Shown here piece after piece: positions 54,871 through 64,000 of a DNA stretch of 64,000 nt. Position 1 is the stretch's first letter, and the number at the start of each line of letters is the position of its first letter. The position numbers and the translations under genes were made by a program. This DNA is from Enterobacter sp. Bisph1 (lineage in GTDB: Bacteria > Pseudomonadota > Gammaproteobacteria > Enterobacterales > Enterobacteriaceae), in NCBI RefSeq assembly GCF_000814905.1, contig NZ_JXAG01000028.1:1-64000 (forward strand), given 5' to 3'. The notes under the pieces are model-generated. The model did no database searches. It was not told where the DNA came from and saw only the letters and a list, made by a program, of their open reading frames with translations.

Positions 54871-55060
54871 GGTGAGTCTCCTTACGAAGAGCCTGCGAAA
54901 CTTACCTTGCAGGTCAGGGGGTTAAATAAACGAATATCGCAAGCATAGTGCTTGCGAGATTGTCCTGAGAATACCACTCTTTTGCGGCGCTGCGACTATT
55001 GGTGCATGGAAAAAGCGCCGTTCGTGCCGGGTAACACTGGTTTTTAGCGCGTCAGATCTC

Positions 55061-55066
55061 TATAAT
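55061..55066 (+). promoter_or_regulatory. -10 box upstream of gpt
   Basis: TATAAT lies 66 bp upstream of the gpt start in the 261-bp pepD-gpt gap. The -35 region (about 55038-55043) is not a good match to TTGACA, so the promoter call rests on the perfect -10 hexamer. Confidence 0.55.
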
Positions 55067-55131
55067 CTCGCGCAACCTATTTCCCCCTCGAATAATTTTT
55101 AAGCCGTAAAATACAGGCTGGGACCCAACTC

Positions 55132-55590
55132 ATGAGCGAAAAATACGTCGTCACCTGGGACATGTTGCAGATTCACGCCCGCAAACTTGCCGCCCGTTTA
55201 ATGCCTTCAGAACAGTGGAAAGGCATTATCGCCGTTAGCCGCGGCGGCCTGGTGCCGGGCGCGCTGCTGGCGCGTGAGCTGGGAATTCGTCATGTTGATA
55301 CCGTGTGTATCTCCAGCTATGACCACGATAACCAGCGCGAGCTGAAAGTGCTGAAGCGCGCCGAAGGCGACGGTGAAGGCTTTATCGTGATTGACGATTT
55401 AGTGGATACCGGCGGTACCGCCGTGGCTATTCGTGACATGTATCCAAAAGCGCACTTCGTGACCATTTTCGCCAAACCGGCCGGCCGTCCGCTGGTTGAT
55501 GATTATGTCGTTGATATTCCGCAGGATACTTGGATTGAACAGCCGTGGGATATGGGCGTGGTATTTGTTCCGCCTATTAGCAGTCGTTAA
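55132..55590 (+). CDS. gpt: xanthine-guanine phosphoribosyltransferase
   Basis: Gpt salvages xanthine and guanine (and less hypoxanthine) with PRPP. The 152 residues equal E. coli. The PRPP loop is [20 protein letters not shown] and the base-binding region is near WDMGVVF. It is followed by a clear terminator. Confidence 0.98.
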   Translation: MSEKYVVTWDMLQIHARKLAARLMPSEQWKGIIAVSRGGLVPGALLARELGIRHVDTVCISSYDHDNQRELKVLKRAEGDGEGFIVIDDLVDTGGTAVAIRDMYPKAHFVTIFAKPAGRPLVDDYVVDIPQDTWIEQPWDMGVVFVPPISSR

Positions 55591-55613
55591 TTCCGTTCTG
55601 CAATCTCTGCTTA

Positions 55614-55643
55614 CGCCCGGTTTTACCGGGCGTTGTTCTTTTT
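55614..55643 (+). terminator. terminator after gpt
   Basis: CGCCCGGT / ACCGGGCG with a short T-loop is followed by TTGTTCTTTTT. It lies 23 bp after the gpt stop. Confidence 0.85.
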
Positions 55644-55698
55644 AGCGCGCAACAGGTTACAATAACTATCGGTGATAGATATACGGAGCCTGTGCGCG

Positions 55699-56943
55699 AT
55701 GTCCCAGCCCAATCTTAGCGAAACGCTGTTCAAACCCCGCTTTAACTACCCTGAAACCTCGACGCTGGTACGTCGGTTTAACCGGGGAACGCAACCGCCT
55801 GTGCAATCAACACTGGATGGCAAAAATGTGCCGCACTGGTACCGCATGGTTAACCGGCTGATGTGGGTCTGGCGCGGCGTCGATGCGCGCGAAATCCTCG
55901 AAGTGCAGGCGCGTATCGCCATGTGTCAGGCGGAACATACCGACCCGGAACTGTATGACACGGTTGTCGGTTATCGTAACGGCAACTGGGTCTATGAATG
56001 GTCCGCGCAGGCAATGCTCTGGCAGCAAAAAGCGTTGCAGGAGCAAATCGCGGATATCAGTGGGCATCACTGGCTGCACGCCTGTAGCCTGTTTAGCATC
56101 GCGGCGTATCCGCATATTAAGGGCGATATGCTGGCCGAACAGGCGCAAGCGCTGGCCAATCGCGCCTATGAAGAGGCGGCGCGGCGACTGCCGGGGGAGA
56201 TCAAAGAGCTGGAGTTCGCCATTCCCGGCGGTGCGCCGGTCACCGGCTTTCTGCATATGCCCCCCGGCGACGGTCCGTTTCCGACGGTATTAATGTGCGG
56301 CGGGCTGGATAGCCTGCAAAGTGACTATTACACCCTGTATGAGCGCTATTTCGCGCCGCAAGGCATGGCGATGCTGACGCTGGATATGCCATCGGTGGGC
56401 TTCTCGTCGAAGTGGAAGTTGACCCAGGATTCCAGCCTGTTGCATCAGCATGTACTGCAGGCGCTGCCCTCTATTCCATGGGTCGATCACACCCGGGTCA
56501 CCGCCTTTGGTTTTCGCTTTGGTGCAAATGTGGCGGTACGCCTGGCGTACCTTGAATCGCCGCGTCTGAAAGCGGTCGCCTGTCTGGGACCGGTCGTGCA
56601 CACGCTGTTGAGCGATCCGCAGCGCCAGGGGCGTGTACCGGAGATGTATCTGGATGTGCTCGCCAGCCGCCTCGGCATGCACGACGCGTCCGACGAGGCG
56701 CTGCGCGTTGAGCTTAATCGCTACTCGTTAAAAACCCAGGGGCTTCTTGGCAGACGCTGCCCCACGCCGATGCTCTCCGGCTTCTGGCAAAACGATCCCT
56801 TTAGCCCGGAAGAGGAGTCCCGTTTGATCACCTCGTCATCGGGCAATGGCAAACTGCTGGAGATCCCGTTTAATCCGGTGTACCGCAATTTTGATAACGC
56901 GCTGCAACAAATAACCGGATGGATGAATCATCATCTTCGTTAA
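55699..56943 (+). CDS. frsA: esterase FrsA (fermentation-respiration switch protein)
   Basis: FrsA is a 414-residue alpha/beta hydrolase known to bind unphosphorylated enzyme IIA-Glc in E. coli, with esterase or lyase activity. The core domain is residues 175-410: [40 protein letters not shown], and [16 protein letters not shown], with the usual nucleophile position next to it. The start is ATG at 55699 (E. coli-like [20 protein letters not shown] region follows), not 55672. It lies in the conserved gpt-frsA-crl order. Confidence 0.95.
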   Translation: MSQPNLSETLFKPRFNYPETSTLVRRFNRGTQPPVQSTLDGKNVPHWYRMVNRLMWVWRGVDAREILEVQARIAMCQAEHTDPELYDTVVGYRNGNWVYEWSAQAMLWQQKALQEQIADISGHHWLHACSLFSIAAYPHIKGDMLAEQAQALANRAYEEAARRLPGEIKELEFAIPGGAPVTGFLHMPPGDGPFPTVLMCGGLDSLQSDYYTLYERYFAPQGMAMLTLDMPSVGFSSKWKLTQDSSLLHQHVLQALPSIPWVDHTRVTAFGFRFGANVAVRLAYLESPRLKAVACLGPVVHTLLSDPQRQGRVPEMYLDVLASRLGMHDASDEALRVELNRYSLKTQGLLGRRCPTPMLSGFWQNDPFSPEEESRLITSSSGNGKLLEIPFNPVYRNFDNALQQITGWMNHHLR

Positions 56944-57000
56944 TAGATTGATAATTTCCATTGATTTGGTAAAACAGTTGCTTCACAAAAGGAGATCGCA

Positions 57001-57399
57001 ATGACGTTACCAAGTGGACATCCGAGAAGCAGGTTGATTAAAAAGTTTACTGCGCTGGGGCCTTATATCCGCGAAGAGCAGTGCGAAGATAACCGTTTTT
57101 TCTTCGATTGCCTGGCAGTTTGCGTGAATGTTAAACCCGCACCGGAAAAACGTGAATTCTGGGGCTGGTGGATGGAAATGGAAGCACACGAGAAGCGTTT
57201 CACTTTTCGTTATCAGTTCGGCCTTTTTGATAAAGAAGGGCAATGGAAGCCAATGGCGATAAAAGACAAAGAAGTGACCGATCGTTTAGAGCAGACGCTG
57301 CGCGATTTTCATGAACGCGCGAAAACGCTGCTGGCCTCACTTGAACTGAAGCTGGAGCCTGCCGAGAACTTTAAAGAGCAGTTGAAACTCCCCGCGTAA
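57001..57399 (+). CDS. crl: sigma factor-binding protein Crl
   Basis: Crl binds sigma-S and helps it assemble with RNA polymerase core, which favours stationary-phase and curli genes. The 132-residue protein has the conserved [40 protein letters not shown] and [15 protein letters not shown] regions. E. coli Crl has 133 residues. GGAG is 7 bases before the start ATG. Confidence 0.96.
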   Translation: MTLPSGHPRSRLIKKFTALGPYIREEQCEDNRFFFDCLAVCVNVKPAPEKREFWGWWMEMEAHEKRFTFRYQFGLFDKEGQWKPMAIKDKEVTDRLEQTLRDFHERAKTLLASLELKLEPAENFKEQLKLPA

Positions 57400-57410
57400 A
57401 TTCCCCGCAT

Positions 57411-57445
57411 AAAAAAATGCCCGATAGCGTGTGCTTATCGGGCAT
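57411..57445. terminator. hairpin downstream of crl
   Basis: ATGCCCGATA / TATCGGGCAT is a strong stem. On the minus strand a run of T follows, so it is a good terminator for the phoE transcript. On the plus strand it has no T-run. Confidence 0.75.
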
Positions 57446-57486
57446 GGCCATATTTTCCGGCCTTGCAACGTTATCCGTTTAAAATA

Positions 57487-57506
57487 ATGCCCTCCTGGGA
57501 GGGCAT
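57487..57506 (-). terminator. hairpin downstream of phoE
   Basis: ATGCCCTC-CTGG-GAGGGCAT lies 34 bp after the phoE stop and is followed on the minus strand by ATTATTTTAA. It probably ends phoE with the hairpin at 57411-57445 as a backup. Confidence 0.65.
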
Positions 57507-57540
57507 TCAATATAACGAGGGTGATAACAGTCTCGGTAAC

Positions 57541-58647
57541 TTAGAACTGGTACGTCACGCCAACGGCAACCACGTCGTCATCGGCCAGGCCCAGTTTGTT
57601 ATCGTCTTTGATCTGGTTAATTTTGTAGTCAACCATTGCCGAGAAGTTCTTGTTGAAGTAGTAGGTCGCGCCAACGTCGATATAGTTAACCAGATCTTCG
57701 TCGCCGATACCTTTTTCCATGTCTTTGCCTTTGGTCAGGACATAGCCCACGGACGGACGCAGACCGAAGTCGAACTGGTACTGAATAACCGCTTCGAAGT
57801 TCTCGGCTTTGTTAGCAAAACCAGAACCCAGCCCGGTCGGCGTGGCGGCAGTTACCGGCGTCATGTTGTAGGTAACGCCATACATCGCAGCTACGTACAG
57901 GTTATTGGCGTCATATTTCGCGCCGGTTGCCCAGGCTTCGGCTTTCTCGCCGCGACCCAGCGCCACCGCAGTATTCTGCGCGTTAGTACGGTCAGAGTTC
58001 GCATAGGCACCGATCAAGGTGACCGGGCTGCCGCCAAAGTCATACGCCAGAGAAGTTCCCCAGCCGTCGCCGTTCTGTTTTTGCACGCTGCTGCGGCCGT
58101 TTTCGTTTTTGCCCTGGTATTGCAGGGTCATATCCAGGCCATCGATCATGCCGAAGAAGTCGGTGTTGCGCCAGGTCGCCACGCCTGTAGTACGTTTGGT
58201 CATAAAGTTATCGGTACGGGTCATGCCGTCGCCGCCGAATTCCGGGAACATATCCGTGACGGCAGCCACGTCGTACAGTACGCCCAGGTTACGACCGTAA
58301 TCGATTGAACCAAAATCTTTGATTTTCAGACCCGCAAACGCAAGGCGCGTTTTCTGACTGGTCGCACTATTATTGTTGTTGGTTTCGTCGTTATTACCTG
58401 CAAACTCAGCTTCCCAACGGCCGAAACCGGTCAGCTGATCGTTAATTTGTGTTTCGCCTTTAAAGCCAAAACGCACGTAGGTTTTGTCACCGTCGTTATT
58501 GGTATCGTCGCTAAAGTAGTGCATGGCTTTGACTTTGCCGTACACGTCCACTTTGTTGCCGTTTTTGTTAAAAACTTCCGCCGCGTGAGCAGAAGAAGCA
58601 GCAGCAACAACGCCCATCACCATTAATGCCAGAGTGCTCTTTTTCAT
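57541..58647 (-). CDS. phoE: phosphoporin PhoE
   Basis: PhoE is an outer-membrane general porin trimer with preference for anions, induced by phosphate starvation. The 368-residue precursor has a 22-residue signal peptide ([20 protein letters not shown] then HA), mature start [10 protein letters not shown], loop L3 with PEFGGD, the Lys of FMTKR that gives anion selectivity, and the terminal Phe in VAVGVTYQF. It is 17 residues longer than E. coli PhoE. Extra residues are in surface loops, such as an Asn run ([12 protein letters not shown]) and a loop around TPTGLGSG, which is usual for porins under phage and immune pressure. Confidence 0.93.
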   Translation of the reverse strand: MKKSTLALMVMGVVAAASSAHAAEVFNKNGNKVDVYGKVKAMHYFSDDTNNDGDKTYVRFGFKGETQINDQLTGFGRWEAEFAGNNDETNNNNSATSQKTRLAFAGLKIKDFGSIDYGRNLGVLYDVAAVTDMFPEFGGDGMTRTDNFMTKRTTGVATWRNTDFFGMIDGLDMTLQYQGKNENGRSSVQKQNGDGWGTSLAYDFGGSPVTLIGAYANSDRTNAQNTAVALGRGEKAEAWATGAKYDANNLYVAAMYGVTYNMTPVTAATPTGLGSGFANKAENFEAVIQYQFDFGLRPSVGYVLTKGKDMEKGIGDEDLVNYIDVGATYYFNKNFSAMVDYKINQIKDDNKLGLADDDVVAVGVTYQF

Positions 58648-58728
58648 TTTGATTCCTGATTGAACTAACGCGCTAATATTCGCAGGCCATACGCCCCGTG
58701 AAAAACAGGAAGGGTTTTAACGCTCCGA

Positions 58729-58749
58729 AATTAAAGATTTATGACAAAG
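58729..58749 (-). promoter_or_regulatory. Pho box (PhoB site) of phoE
   Basis: On the minus strand CTTTGTCATAAATCTTTAATT resembles the pho box (CTGTCATA then repeat). It lies 82-102 bp upstream of the phoE start. The divergent proB start is 195 bp away. Confidence 0.65.
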
Positions 58750-58943
58750 TAAGAATGTTTTTAAAAAGTTGTGTTTTTTTGTCTTTGCCATAAAAGTGTC
58801 AAACAGTGCCGCTACGCTTGCTGATCCTGCGCAACAAAAAAGAGGGCTGACCGCACTGGCAGTTGGCAATCGCCCTGACTCCTGTTACAACGTCTGACGA
58901 CTATCTATTTTCCTTATACTTTTTAAAAAAACGGCAGAGAATC

Positions 58944-60047
58944 ATGAGTGACAGCCAGACGCTGGTGGTAAAACTCGGTACCAGTGTTTTAACGGGCGGT
59001 TCCCGTCGCCTGAACCGCGCCCATATTGTGGAACTGGTGCGCCAGTGCGCACAGCAGCACGCCGCCGGGCATCGAATAGTAATAGTGACGTCAGGCGCCA
59101 TCGCCGCCGGACGTGAACATCTGGGCTACCCGGAACTTCCCGCGACCATCGCCTCGAAACAGCTGCTGGCGGCGGTAGGGCAGAGCCGTTTGATTCAGCT
59201 GTGGGAACAACTGTTTTCAATTTACGGTATTCATATCGGGCAGATGCTGCTGACGCGCGCCGATATGGAAGACCGTGAGCGTTTCCTCAATGCGCGCGAT
59301 ACGCTGCGCGCCCTGCTCGATAACAATATCGTGCCGGTGATTAACGAAAACGACGCCGTCGCCACCACCGAAATCAAAGTGGGCGACAACGATAATCTCT
59401 CCGCCCTTGCGGCGATCCTCGCCGGTGCCGACAAGCTGCTGCTGCTAACGGATCAGCAAGGTCTGTTTACCGCCGACCCGCGCAGCAACCCGAACGCCGA
59501 ACTGATTAAAGATATCTATGGCATCGACGATGCGCTGCGCGCCGTCGCAGGCGATAGCGTTTCCGGTCTCGGAACCGGCGGCATGGGCACCAAGCTGCAG
59601 GCGGCGGATGTCGCCTGTCGCGCGGGCATCGACACCATCATTGCCGCAGGCAGCAAGCCCGGCGTGATTGGCGATGTGGTGGAAGGCATTTCCGTCGGTA
59701 CGCGCTTCCACGCGCAGGAGTCGCCGCTGGAGAGCCGTAAGCGCTGGATCTTTGGTGCGCCGCCCGCCGGTGAAATCACCGTTGATGAAGGCGCAACTGC
59801 CGCCATCCTCGAACGCGGCAGTTCGCTGCTGCCCAAGGGCATTAAAAGCGTGACAGGTAACTTCTCCCGTGGTGAAGTGATCCGCATTCTCAATCTGCAG
59901 GGCCGCGATATTGCCCACGGCGTGAGCCGCTATAACAGCGATGCGCTTAGGCGTATTGCGGGACAGCACTCCCAGCAGATCGACGCCATTCTGGGCTATG
60001 AATATGGCCCTGTCGCGGTACACCGCGACGATATGATTACCCGTTAA
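58944..60047 (+). CDS. proB: glutamate 5-kinase
   Basis: ProB phosphorylates glutamate at the gamma carboxyl, the first and proline-inhibited step of proline synthesis. With the ATG at 58944 the protein has 367 residues, as in E. coli. The amino-acid kinase domain shows [22 protein letters not shown] and [22 protein letters not shown], and the C-terminal PUA domain spans 275-360. It is cotranscribed with proA, 11 bp downstream. Confidence 0.97.
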   Translation: MSDSQTLVVKLGTSVLTGGSRRLNRAHIVELVRQCAQQHAAGHRIVIVTSGAIAAGREHLGYPELPATIASKQLLAAVGQSRLIQLWEQLFSIYGIHIGQMLLTRADMEDRERFLNARDTLRALLDNNIVPVINENDAVATTEIKVGDNDNLSALAAILAGADKLLLLTDQQGLFTADPRSNPNAELIKDIYGIDDALRAVAGDSVSGLGTGGMGTKLQAADVACRAGIDTIIAAGSKPGVIGDVVEGISVGTRFHAQESPLESRKRWIFGAPPAGEITVDEGATAAILERGSSLLPKGIKSVTGNFSRGEVIRILNLQGRDIAHGVSRYNSDALRRIAGQHSQQIDAILGYEYGPVAVHRDDMITR

Positions 60048-60058
60048 GGAGCAGAGGT

Positions 60059-61312
60059 ATGCTGGAACAAATGGGTGCCGCTGCAAAAGCAGCGTCTTAC
60101 ACGCTGGCATTGCTCTCCAGCCGCGAAAAAAACCGCGTGCTGGAAAAAATCGCCGATTACCTTGAAGCACAGGCGCATGAGATCCTGCTGGCAAATGAAC
60201 AGGATCTGCTGGAAGCGCGGCGTAACGGACTGAGCGAAGCGATGCTGGATCGTCTGGCCCTCAACCCGGCGCGTTTAAGCGCGATTGCCAACGATGTGCG
60301 CCAGGTATGCAAACTGGCGGATCCCGTCGGCCAGGTGATTGATGGCGGTTTACTGGACAGCGGCCTGCGCATTGAGCGCCGCCGCGTGCCGTTGGGCGTT
60401 ATCGGCGTGATTTATGAAGCGCGTCCTAACGTGACCGTGGATGTTGCCTCGCTGTGCCTGAAAACCGGCAACGCGGCGATCCTGCGCGGTGGGAAAGAGA
60501 CCTGGCGCACCAATGCCGCCACGGTAAAAGTGATCCAGCAGGCGCTGGAAGAGTGCGGTTTGCCCGCCGGTGCGGTGCAGGCGATTGAAAGCCCGGATCG
60601 CGCGCTGGTGAATGAAATGCTGCGTATGGATAAGTATATCGACATGCTGATCCCGCGCGGTGGTGCAGGCTTGCATAAGCTGTGTCGCGAACAGTCGACG
60701 ATCCCGGTGATCACCGGCGGCATTGGCGTCTGCCATATTTTTGTTGATGACTCGGCAGAGATCGCGCCGGCATTAAACATTATCGTTAACGCCAAAACCC
60801 AGCGCCCCAGCACCTGCAATACCGTAGAAACCCTGCTGGTGCATCAGGACATTGCGCAGCAATTTTTACCTGCCCTGAGCCAGCAAATGGCACAGAGCGG
60901 CGTGACGCTGCATGCGGATGAGCAGGCGCTGGCGCTGCTGAAAAGCGGTCCGGCGAAGGTGGAAGCGGTGAAAGCGGAGCAGTATGACGACGAATTTTTG
61001 TCGCTCGATCTGAACGTGAAAATTGTCGCCGATCTCGATGATGCCATTGCCCATATTCGCCAGCACGGCACCCAGCACTCGGACGCTATCCTGACGCGCA
61101 CATTGCGTAACGCCGATCGCTTTATCAACGAAGTAGACTCATCGGCGGTTTATGTGAATGCTTCAACGCGCTTTACCGACGGCGGACAGTTTGGCCTTGG
61201 GGCGGAAGTGGCGGTCAGCACGCAGAAGCTACACGCGCGCGGCCCGATGGGGCTGGAAGCCTTGACCACCTATAAGTGGATTGGTTACGGCGACGATACT
61301 ATTCGTGCTTAA
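60059..61312 (+). CDS. proA: glutamate-5-semialdehyde dehydrogenase
   Basis: ProA reduces gamma-glutamyl phosphate with NADPH to the semialdehyde. The 417 residues equal E. coli. The catalytic Cys is in [18 protein letters not shown]. ProA is the second gene of proBA. The downstream tRNA-Thr keeps the E. coli order proBA-thrW. Confidence 0.98.
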   Translation: MLEQMGAAAKAASYTLALLSSREKNRVLEKIADYLEAQAHEILLANEQDLLEARRNGLSEAMLDRLALNPARLSAIANDVRQVCKLADPVGQVIDGGLLDSGLRIERRRVPLGVIGVIYEARPNVTVDVASLCLKTGNAAILRGGKETWRTNAATVKVIQQALEECGLPAGAVQAIESPDRALVNEMLRMDKYIDMLIPRGGAGLHKLCREQSTIPVITGGIGVCHIFVDDSAEIAPALNIIVNAKTQRPSTCNTVETLLVHQDIAQQFLPALSQQMAQSGVTLHADEQALALLKSGPAKVEAVKAEQYDDEFLSLDLNVKIVADLDDAIAHIRQHGTQHSDAILTRTLRNADRFINEVDSSAVYVNASTRFTDGGQFGLGAEVAVSTQKLHARGPMGLEALTTYKWIGYGDDTIRA

Positions 61313-61320
61313 TTGAAAAA

Positions 61321-61371
61321 GGGTGATGCAAAAGTAGCCGGTTGATTCCCAGGGGCATTGACGCATCACCC
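61321..61371 (+). terminator. long hairpin after proA
   Basis: GGGTGATGC pairs with GCATCACCC across 33 bases, followed by GCTTAGTTTT. It lies 8 bp after the proA stop. The loop is long, so this is a weaker terminator candidate than the others. Confidence 0.5.
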
Positions 61372-61423
61372 GCTTAGTTTTAACCTTCTACACCGTGATT
61401 CACGTTCGTGAACGCATCGCAGG

Positions 61424-61499
61424 GCCGATATAGCTCAGTTGGTAGAGCAGCGCATTCGTAATGCGAAGGTCGTAGGTTCGACTCCTATTATCGGCACCA
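61424..61499 (+). tRNA. thrW: tRNA-Thr (anticodon CGT)
   Basis: The 76-base tRNA has the anticodon CGT in ATTCGTAAT, T-loop GGTTCGACTCC and encoded CCA. It follows proA as thrW does in E. coli. thrW is a well-known attachment site (P22-like phages, CP4-6). The 3' half of the gene would be the attL core; the attR copy lies outside the window. Confidence 0.97.
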
Positions 61500-61513
61500 C
61501 TAACCACGCGGGT

Positions 61514-61879
61514 TCACGCGATATTAACCAGTTCAGCAAAAGCGCCTTGTGCCATATTTGTGCCATTCCCCGCCAGGAATGCATCAATTTGCATGGTGTG
61601 CTGCGTCAGGCGATTAGGTGCAAGATGTGCATAACGCTGAACCATCTCTATGCTTTCCCATCCTCCCATTTCCTGTACTGCGCTCAGTGGTACGCCGGAT
61701 TGAACAAGCCAGCTTGCCCAGGTGTATCGCAGATCGTGGAAGCGGAAATTTTCTATGCCCGCCCGTCTTAATGCTGCGCGCCATGCTGTGTTAGCGTCAT
61801 AGCGCATTTTCATGACTACCGGCGACTTCGTTCCGTCTGGATTTGTGCTTCGGGGTCGGCGTCCGATGTGCTCATTGAA
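61514..61879 (-). pseudogene. tyrosine integrase, C-terminal fragment (P22/HK620 type)
   Basis: About 120 codons are left of a phage tyrosine recombinase whose usual length is near 390. The catalytic part is [19 protein letters not shown] (HxxR; the His normally after R is a Tyr here), [19 protein letters not shown] with the nucleophile Tyr. The frame stays open upstream to about 61879 ([20 protein letters not shown] is typical of this group). The N-terminal two thirds are missing. The stop lies 15 bases from thrW, so it points at the tRNA as in an integrated prophage. Confidence 0.82.
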
Positions 61880-62930
61880 CTGGCAAAGCCAACAGGTTCG
61901 AACCGTATCTGTATCCCGACGGGGGAATCACTTATATCATACCTATCAACAATGCGAGGTATAGACCCCCGGATGCCGCCTTTTAATTATAAAGACTCAG
62001 ATGATTTAGCAACCCGAACGGCATCAATACAGGCTGCATTAGCTTATTGCAATACCAACAAGTTTGGATTGTTCCAAAATGGTGTTTATGATGTCGATCA
62101 TTTGATTTTATCGAACCATTCAGATTATGTGATTATGTGATTATGGGTAGTGGAGGGTTCATTTGCCGAGGAAATGCCATTTCTGCAATAGAAATGAAAA
62201 ATTGCAGAAACATAACGTGGAGTCCTGTTATATCGATAAATAATGCCGGGCTATTCAGCTATGGTTTAAAAGGCTGGGGTGATAGTACCATAGGAACATC
62301 TCTAAACACTTTCGGCTTGATTATGGTTGGTTTTCCTATACCTTTTAGATTTGGGGACGAAAACTATCCAGATGCTTTATGTTCTGAAATGGTAGTTATA
62401 CATTTAACTGCCGAAGAGTAGTCGAACTATACGGATTCCAAACTGTTATTGAGTTTAATGGATATCGGATGATTGGCAATGGTGATGATTCCGTTGGCTA
62501 CAATACCAATGGCATAACCACGCTATTTGGTGGCATACTACATATCAACGGTGGTGATATGATGCAAATAACTGACTCATTGAGTCAAACGTTCCAGTCC
62601 TTTCCTGGTAATTTGATTTTAATAAATATAATGGACCATGCGTTTCTTTATTTGGTTAGAGCAAGATAATAGTCTGATCATTGAGTATTATAACAAAGAT
62701 TCGGGTGTATTTACCGTATCTAAAGGAGGGTTGAGGTGTGTCTGTATATACGTACAGTAGATGCTGGTTCAAGCCACGCGAATTCAACACTATATGCGAT
62801 GATCGGCATATCCATGTCTGTAGCAAAGACTTGAGGAGATCTCAGATTAATATATGGATTTATGTATTTGGGGAACTTGGATGAGAGGACCGCTAAAAGT
62901 CATAGGTACCAAAACGGAAGGAAAACTTTC
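61880..62930 (+). pseudogene. decayed beta-helix (tailspike/pectate-lyase-like) gene
   Basis: Coding-like protein is spread over several frames. The first part reads TASIQAALAYCNTNKFGLFQ, VYDVDHLILSNHSDYVIMGS and GGFICRGNAISAIEMKNCRN, which is like the start of a right-handed beta-helix phage tailspike. Breaks are seen at 62123-62146 (8-bp duplication), at about 62405-62425 (HLTAEE to VVELYGFQTVIEF) and at about 62640-62665 (NIMDHAF to RFFIWLEQDNS), with further breaks to 62930. No start codon is safely assigned. The name is by resemblance only; the stretch is AT-rich. The open pieces are too short to be functional. Confidence 0.6.
62123..62146 (+). repeat. threefold 8-bp tandem repeat causing a frameshift
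   Basis: GATTATGT occurs twice and a third copy ends in G instead of T (62139-62146). Removing one unit joins SDYVIM in the first frame to GSGGFICRG in the second. The 8-bp extra copy is the frameshift. Confidence 0.85.
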
Positions 62931-63093
62931 AATGCATACTCAAAGAACGAAGATCATTTTACTAATCTTTAAAGTAATTACTTGAATTTATTGATTTTTT
63001 TTGCCGCCGTTAACTTGGCGACCAGTTGACCTGATGAAATTTATAATGTAGATTTTTGTAAATCCTCATTTATGTATTTAGGAACCTAAGAAA

Positions 63094-64000
63094 TTGGAAA
63101 GACAGCACAATAATTCATTTGATTATATACGGCATTTAGCTGCCATCTTGGTGCTAGTGAGTCATCACTTTGCTTTATATGGTGGGGAAGAGCCTCTCTT
63201 TTTCGGTTACACGAAACTTGGTACGGCTTGCGTTATAGCTTTTTTCTGCATATCAGGTTACCTCATTACCGCTAGTTACTGCTCAAGCGAATCCATGCTT
63301 TCTTATGCACGCAAAAGAGTTTTAAGGATTTTCCCTGCATTAGTTACTTGCTCAATTTTAATGACAGTTGTGGCGTGCACTTTTTTCGGATCATTATCGC
63401 CGGTAAATTATTGGTCAACCATACAACCATTCCATAATATAATTAAATTCTCTCTTCTTGACGCGTCAGGTCATGGAGAGATTACTAACTATTTTGCTGC
63501 AAACTATCGCTTCCCAAACGCCTTGAACGGAAGTTTATGGACTTTATTTTATGAAGTCTTTGACTATGTTGCAATTGCATTTACTCTTTTTATATTCTAT
63601 AAGTCTAAATTAGTAGGCGCCTCATTATTGCTTATCGGTTCAATTTCTCTTCAGTTTGTATTGTTAAAATTTAATGTTAACCAGCCACTTATAGATAGGT
63701 CGACTATTCTAACTATACCATTTGCGGTGGGATCGATAGTTTATCTTTGCAAGCATAGGCTTGATAATACTCGCGCATGGTTATTTCTGGCGTTAGCATC
63801 TATTGTTGCGATTATTTTGTTTTCTAAACATGGTGATGAGAGAGATATAGTATTTTTCTTTGCATTTTCAGTTTTCATTTTATCATTGTGTTCATTAATT
63901 AAAAACAAATTGAGTAAATTGAATGTTGATTATTCGTATGGTATATACATATACGCATACCCAATACAGCAATTAGTTATAAATGAATTAGGATTTACTT
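63094..64000 (+). CDS. acyltransferase-3 family protein (O-antigen acetylase-like), 3' end beyond window
   Basis: At least 302 codons are open to the end of the window. This is an integral-membrane acyltransferase of family 3 (Acyl_transf_3). It has the N-terminal signature FDYIRHLAAILVLVSHHFAL, CISGYLITASY, YARKRVLRIFPALV and NGSLWTLFYEVFDYVAI. Such enzymes acetylate surface polysaccharides such as O-antigen. The start is TTG at 63094, the only option below an in-frame TAG at 63079, with AGGAAC 8-10 bases before it. The gene is very AT-rich compared with the chromosome and follows a tailspike-like remnant, like lysogenic-conversion genes such as Sf6 oac. The C-terminus is missing only because the window ends. 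Confidence 0.85.
   Translation, partial: MERQHNNSFDYIRHLAAILVLVSHHFALYGGEEPLFFGYTKLGTACVIAFFCISGYLITASYCSSESMLSYARKRVLRIFPALVTCSILMTVVACTFFGSLSPVNYWSTIQPFHNIIKFSLLDASGHGEITNYFAANYRFPNALNGSLWTLFYEVFDYVAIAFTLFIFYKSKLVGASLLLIGSISLQFVLLKFNVNQPLIDRSTILTIPFAVGSIVYLCKHRLDNTRAWLFLALASIVAIILFSKHGDERDIVFFFAFSVFILSLCSLIKNKLSKLNVDYSYGIYIYAYPIQQLVINELGFT

Overview
The window is chromosomal DNA of a member of the Enterobacteriaceae, outside Escherichia and Salmonella but close to them (Enterobacter/Klebsiella/Kosakonia-like). Nearly every housekeeping gene is recognisable as an E. coli orthologue of almost identical length. No single gene fixes the genus. Coordinates come from reading the sequence; family assignments and E. 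coli gene orders are from memory, and no database search was run.

Layout. (1) 1-8.8 kb: the end of an rrn operon (5S rRNA, tRNA-Asp), then a stand-alone beta-ketoacyl-ACP synthase and an HxlR regulator, then yafC, yafD, mltD, gloB, yafS, rnhA, dnaQ and a second identical tRNA-Asp. This is the E. coli rrnH-aspU-aspV neighbourhood. (2) 8.9-43.6 kb: a block that in E. coli lies far away at about 63 min: xni, sdaB, sdaC, ppnN, queF, syd, the sRNA csrB, yqcC, truC, yqcA, gudP-gudX-gudD plus a glycerate kinase, barA, rlmD, relA, mazG, pyrG, eno, an unassigned SDR gene, ygcG, queE, a Stv-like gene, queD and cysJIH. (3) 43.9-61.5 kb: a DeoR regulator, then the other side of the E. coli aspV region: yafV, a broken higB with intact higA, a type VI effector/immunity pair of the Tlde1/Tldi1 type, fadE, gmhA, yafJ, dpaA, dinB, pepD, gpt, frsA, crl, phoE, proB, proA and tRNA-Thr (thrW). 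(4) 61.5-64 kb: AT-rich foreign DNA in thrW: the C-terminal end of a P22/HK620-type integrase, a decayed beta-helix (tailspike-like) gene and an acyltransferase-3 gene cut by the window end.

How the genes work together. BarA and its downstream sRNA CsrB are both here, and csrB has a clear UvrY/SirA box. GudP, GudD and GarK take up glucarate and feed 2-phosphoglycerate to enolase, also in the window. SdaC/SdaB import and deaminate serine. QueE, QueD and QueF make the queuosine precursor. CysJIH reduce PAPS to sulfide. RelA and MazG deal with (p)ppGpp and aberrant NTPs. ProB/ProA start proline synthesis.

Most interesting points: the rearranged 35-kb block beside aspV; the orphan Tlde1/Tldi1 pair between yafV and fadE; the lysogenic-conversion remnant at thrW with an 8-bp duplication that explains one frameshift; the poly-A frameshift near the end of ygcG; the Stv-like gene between queE and queD; and the degenerate higB in front of an intact higA.
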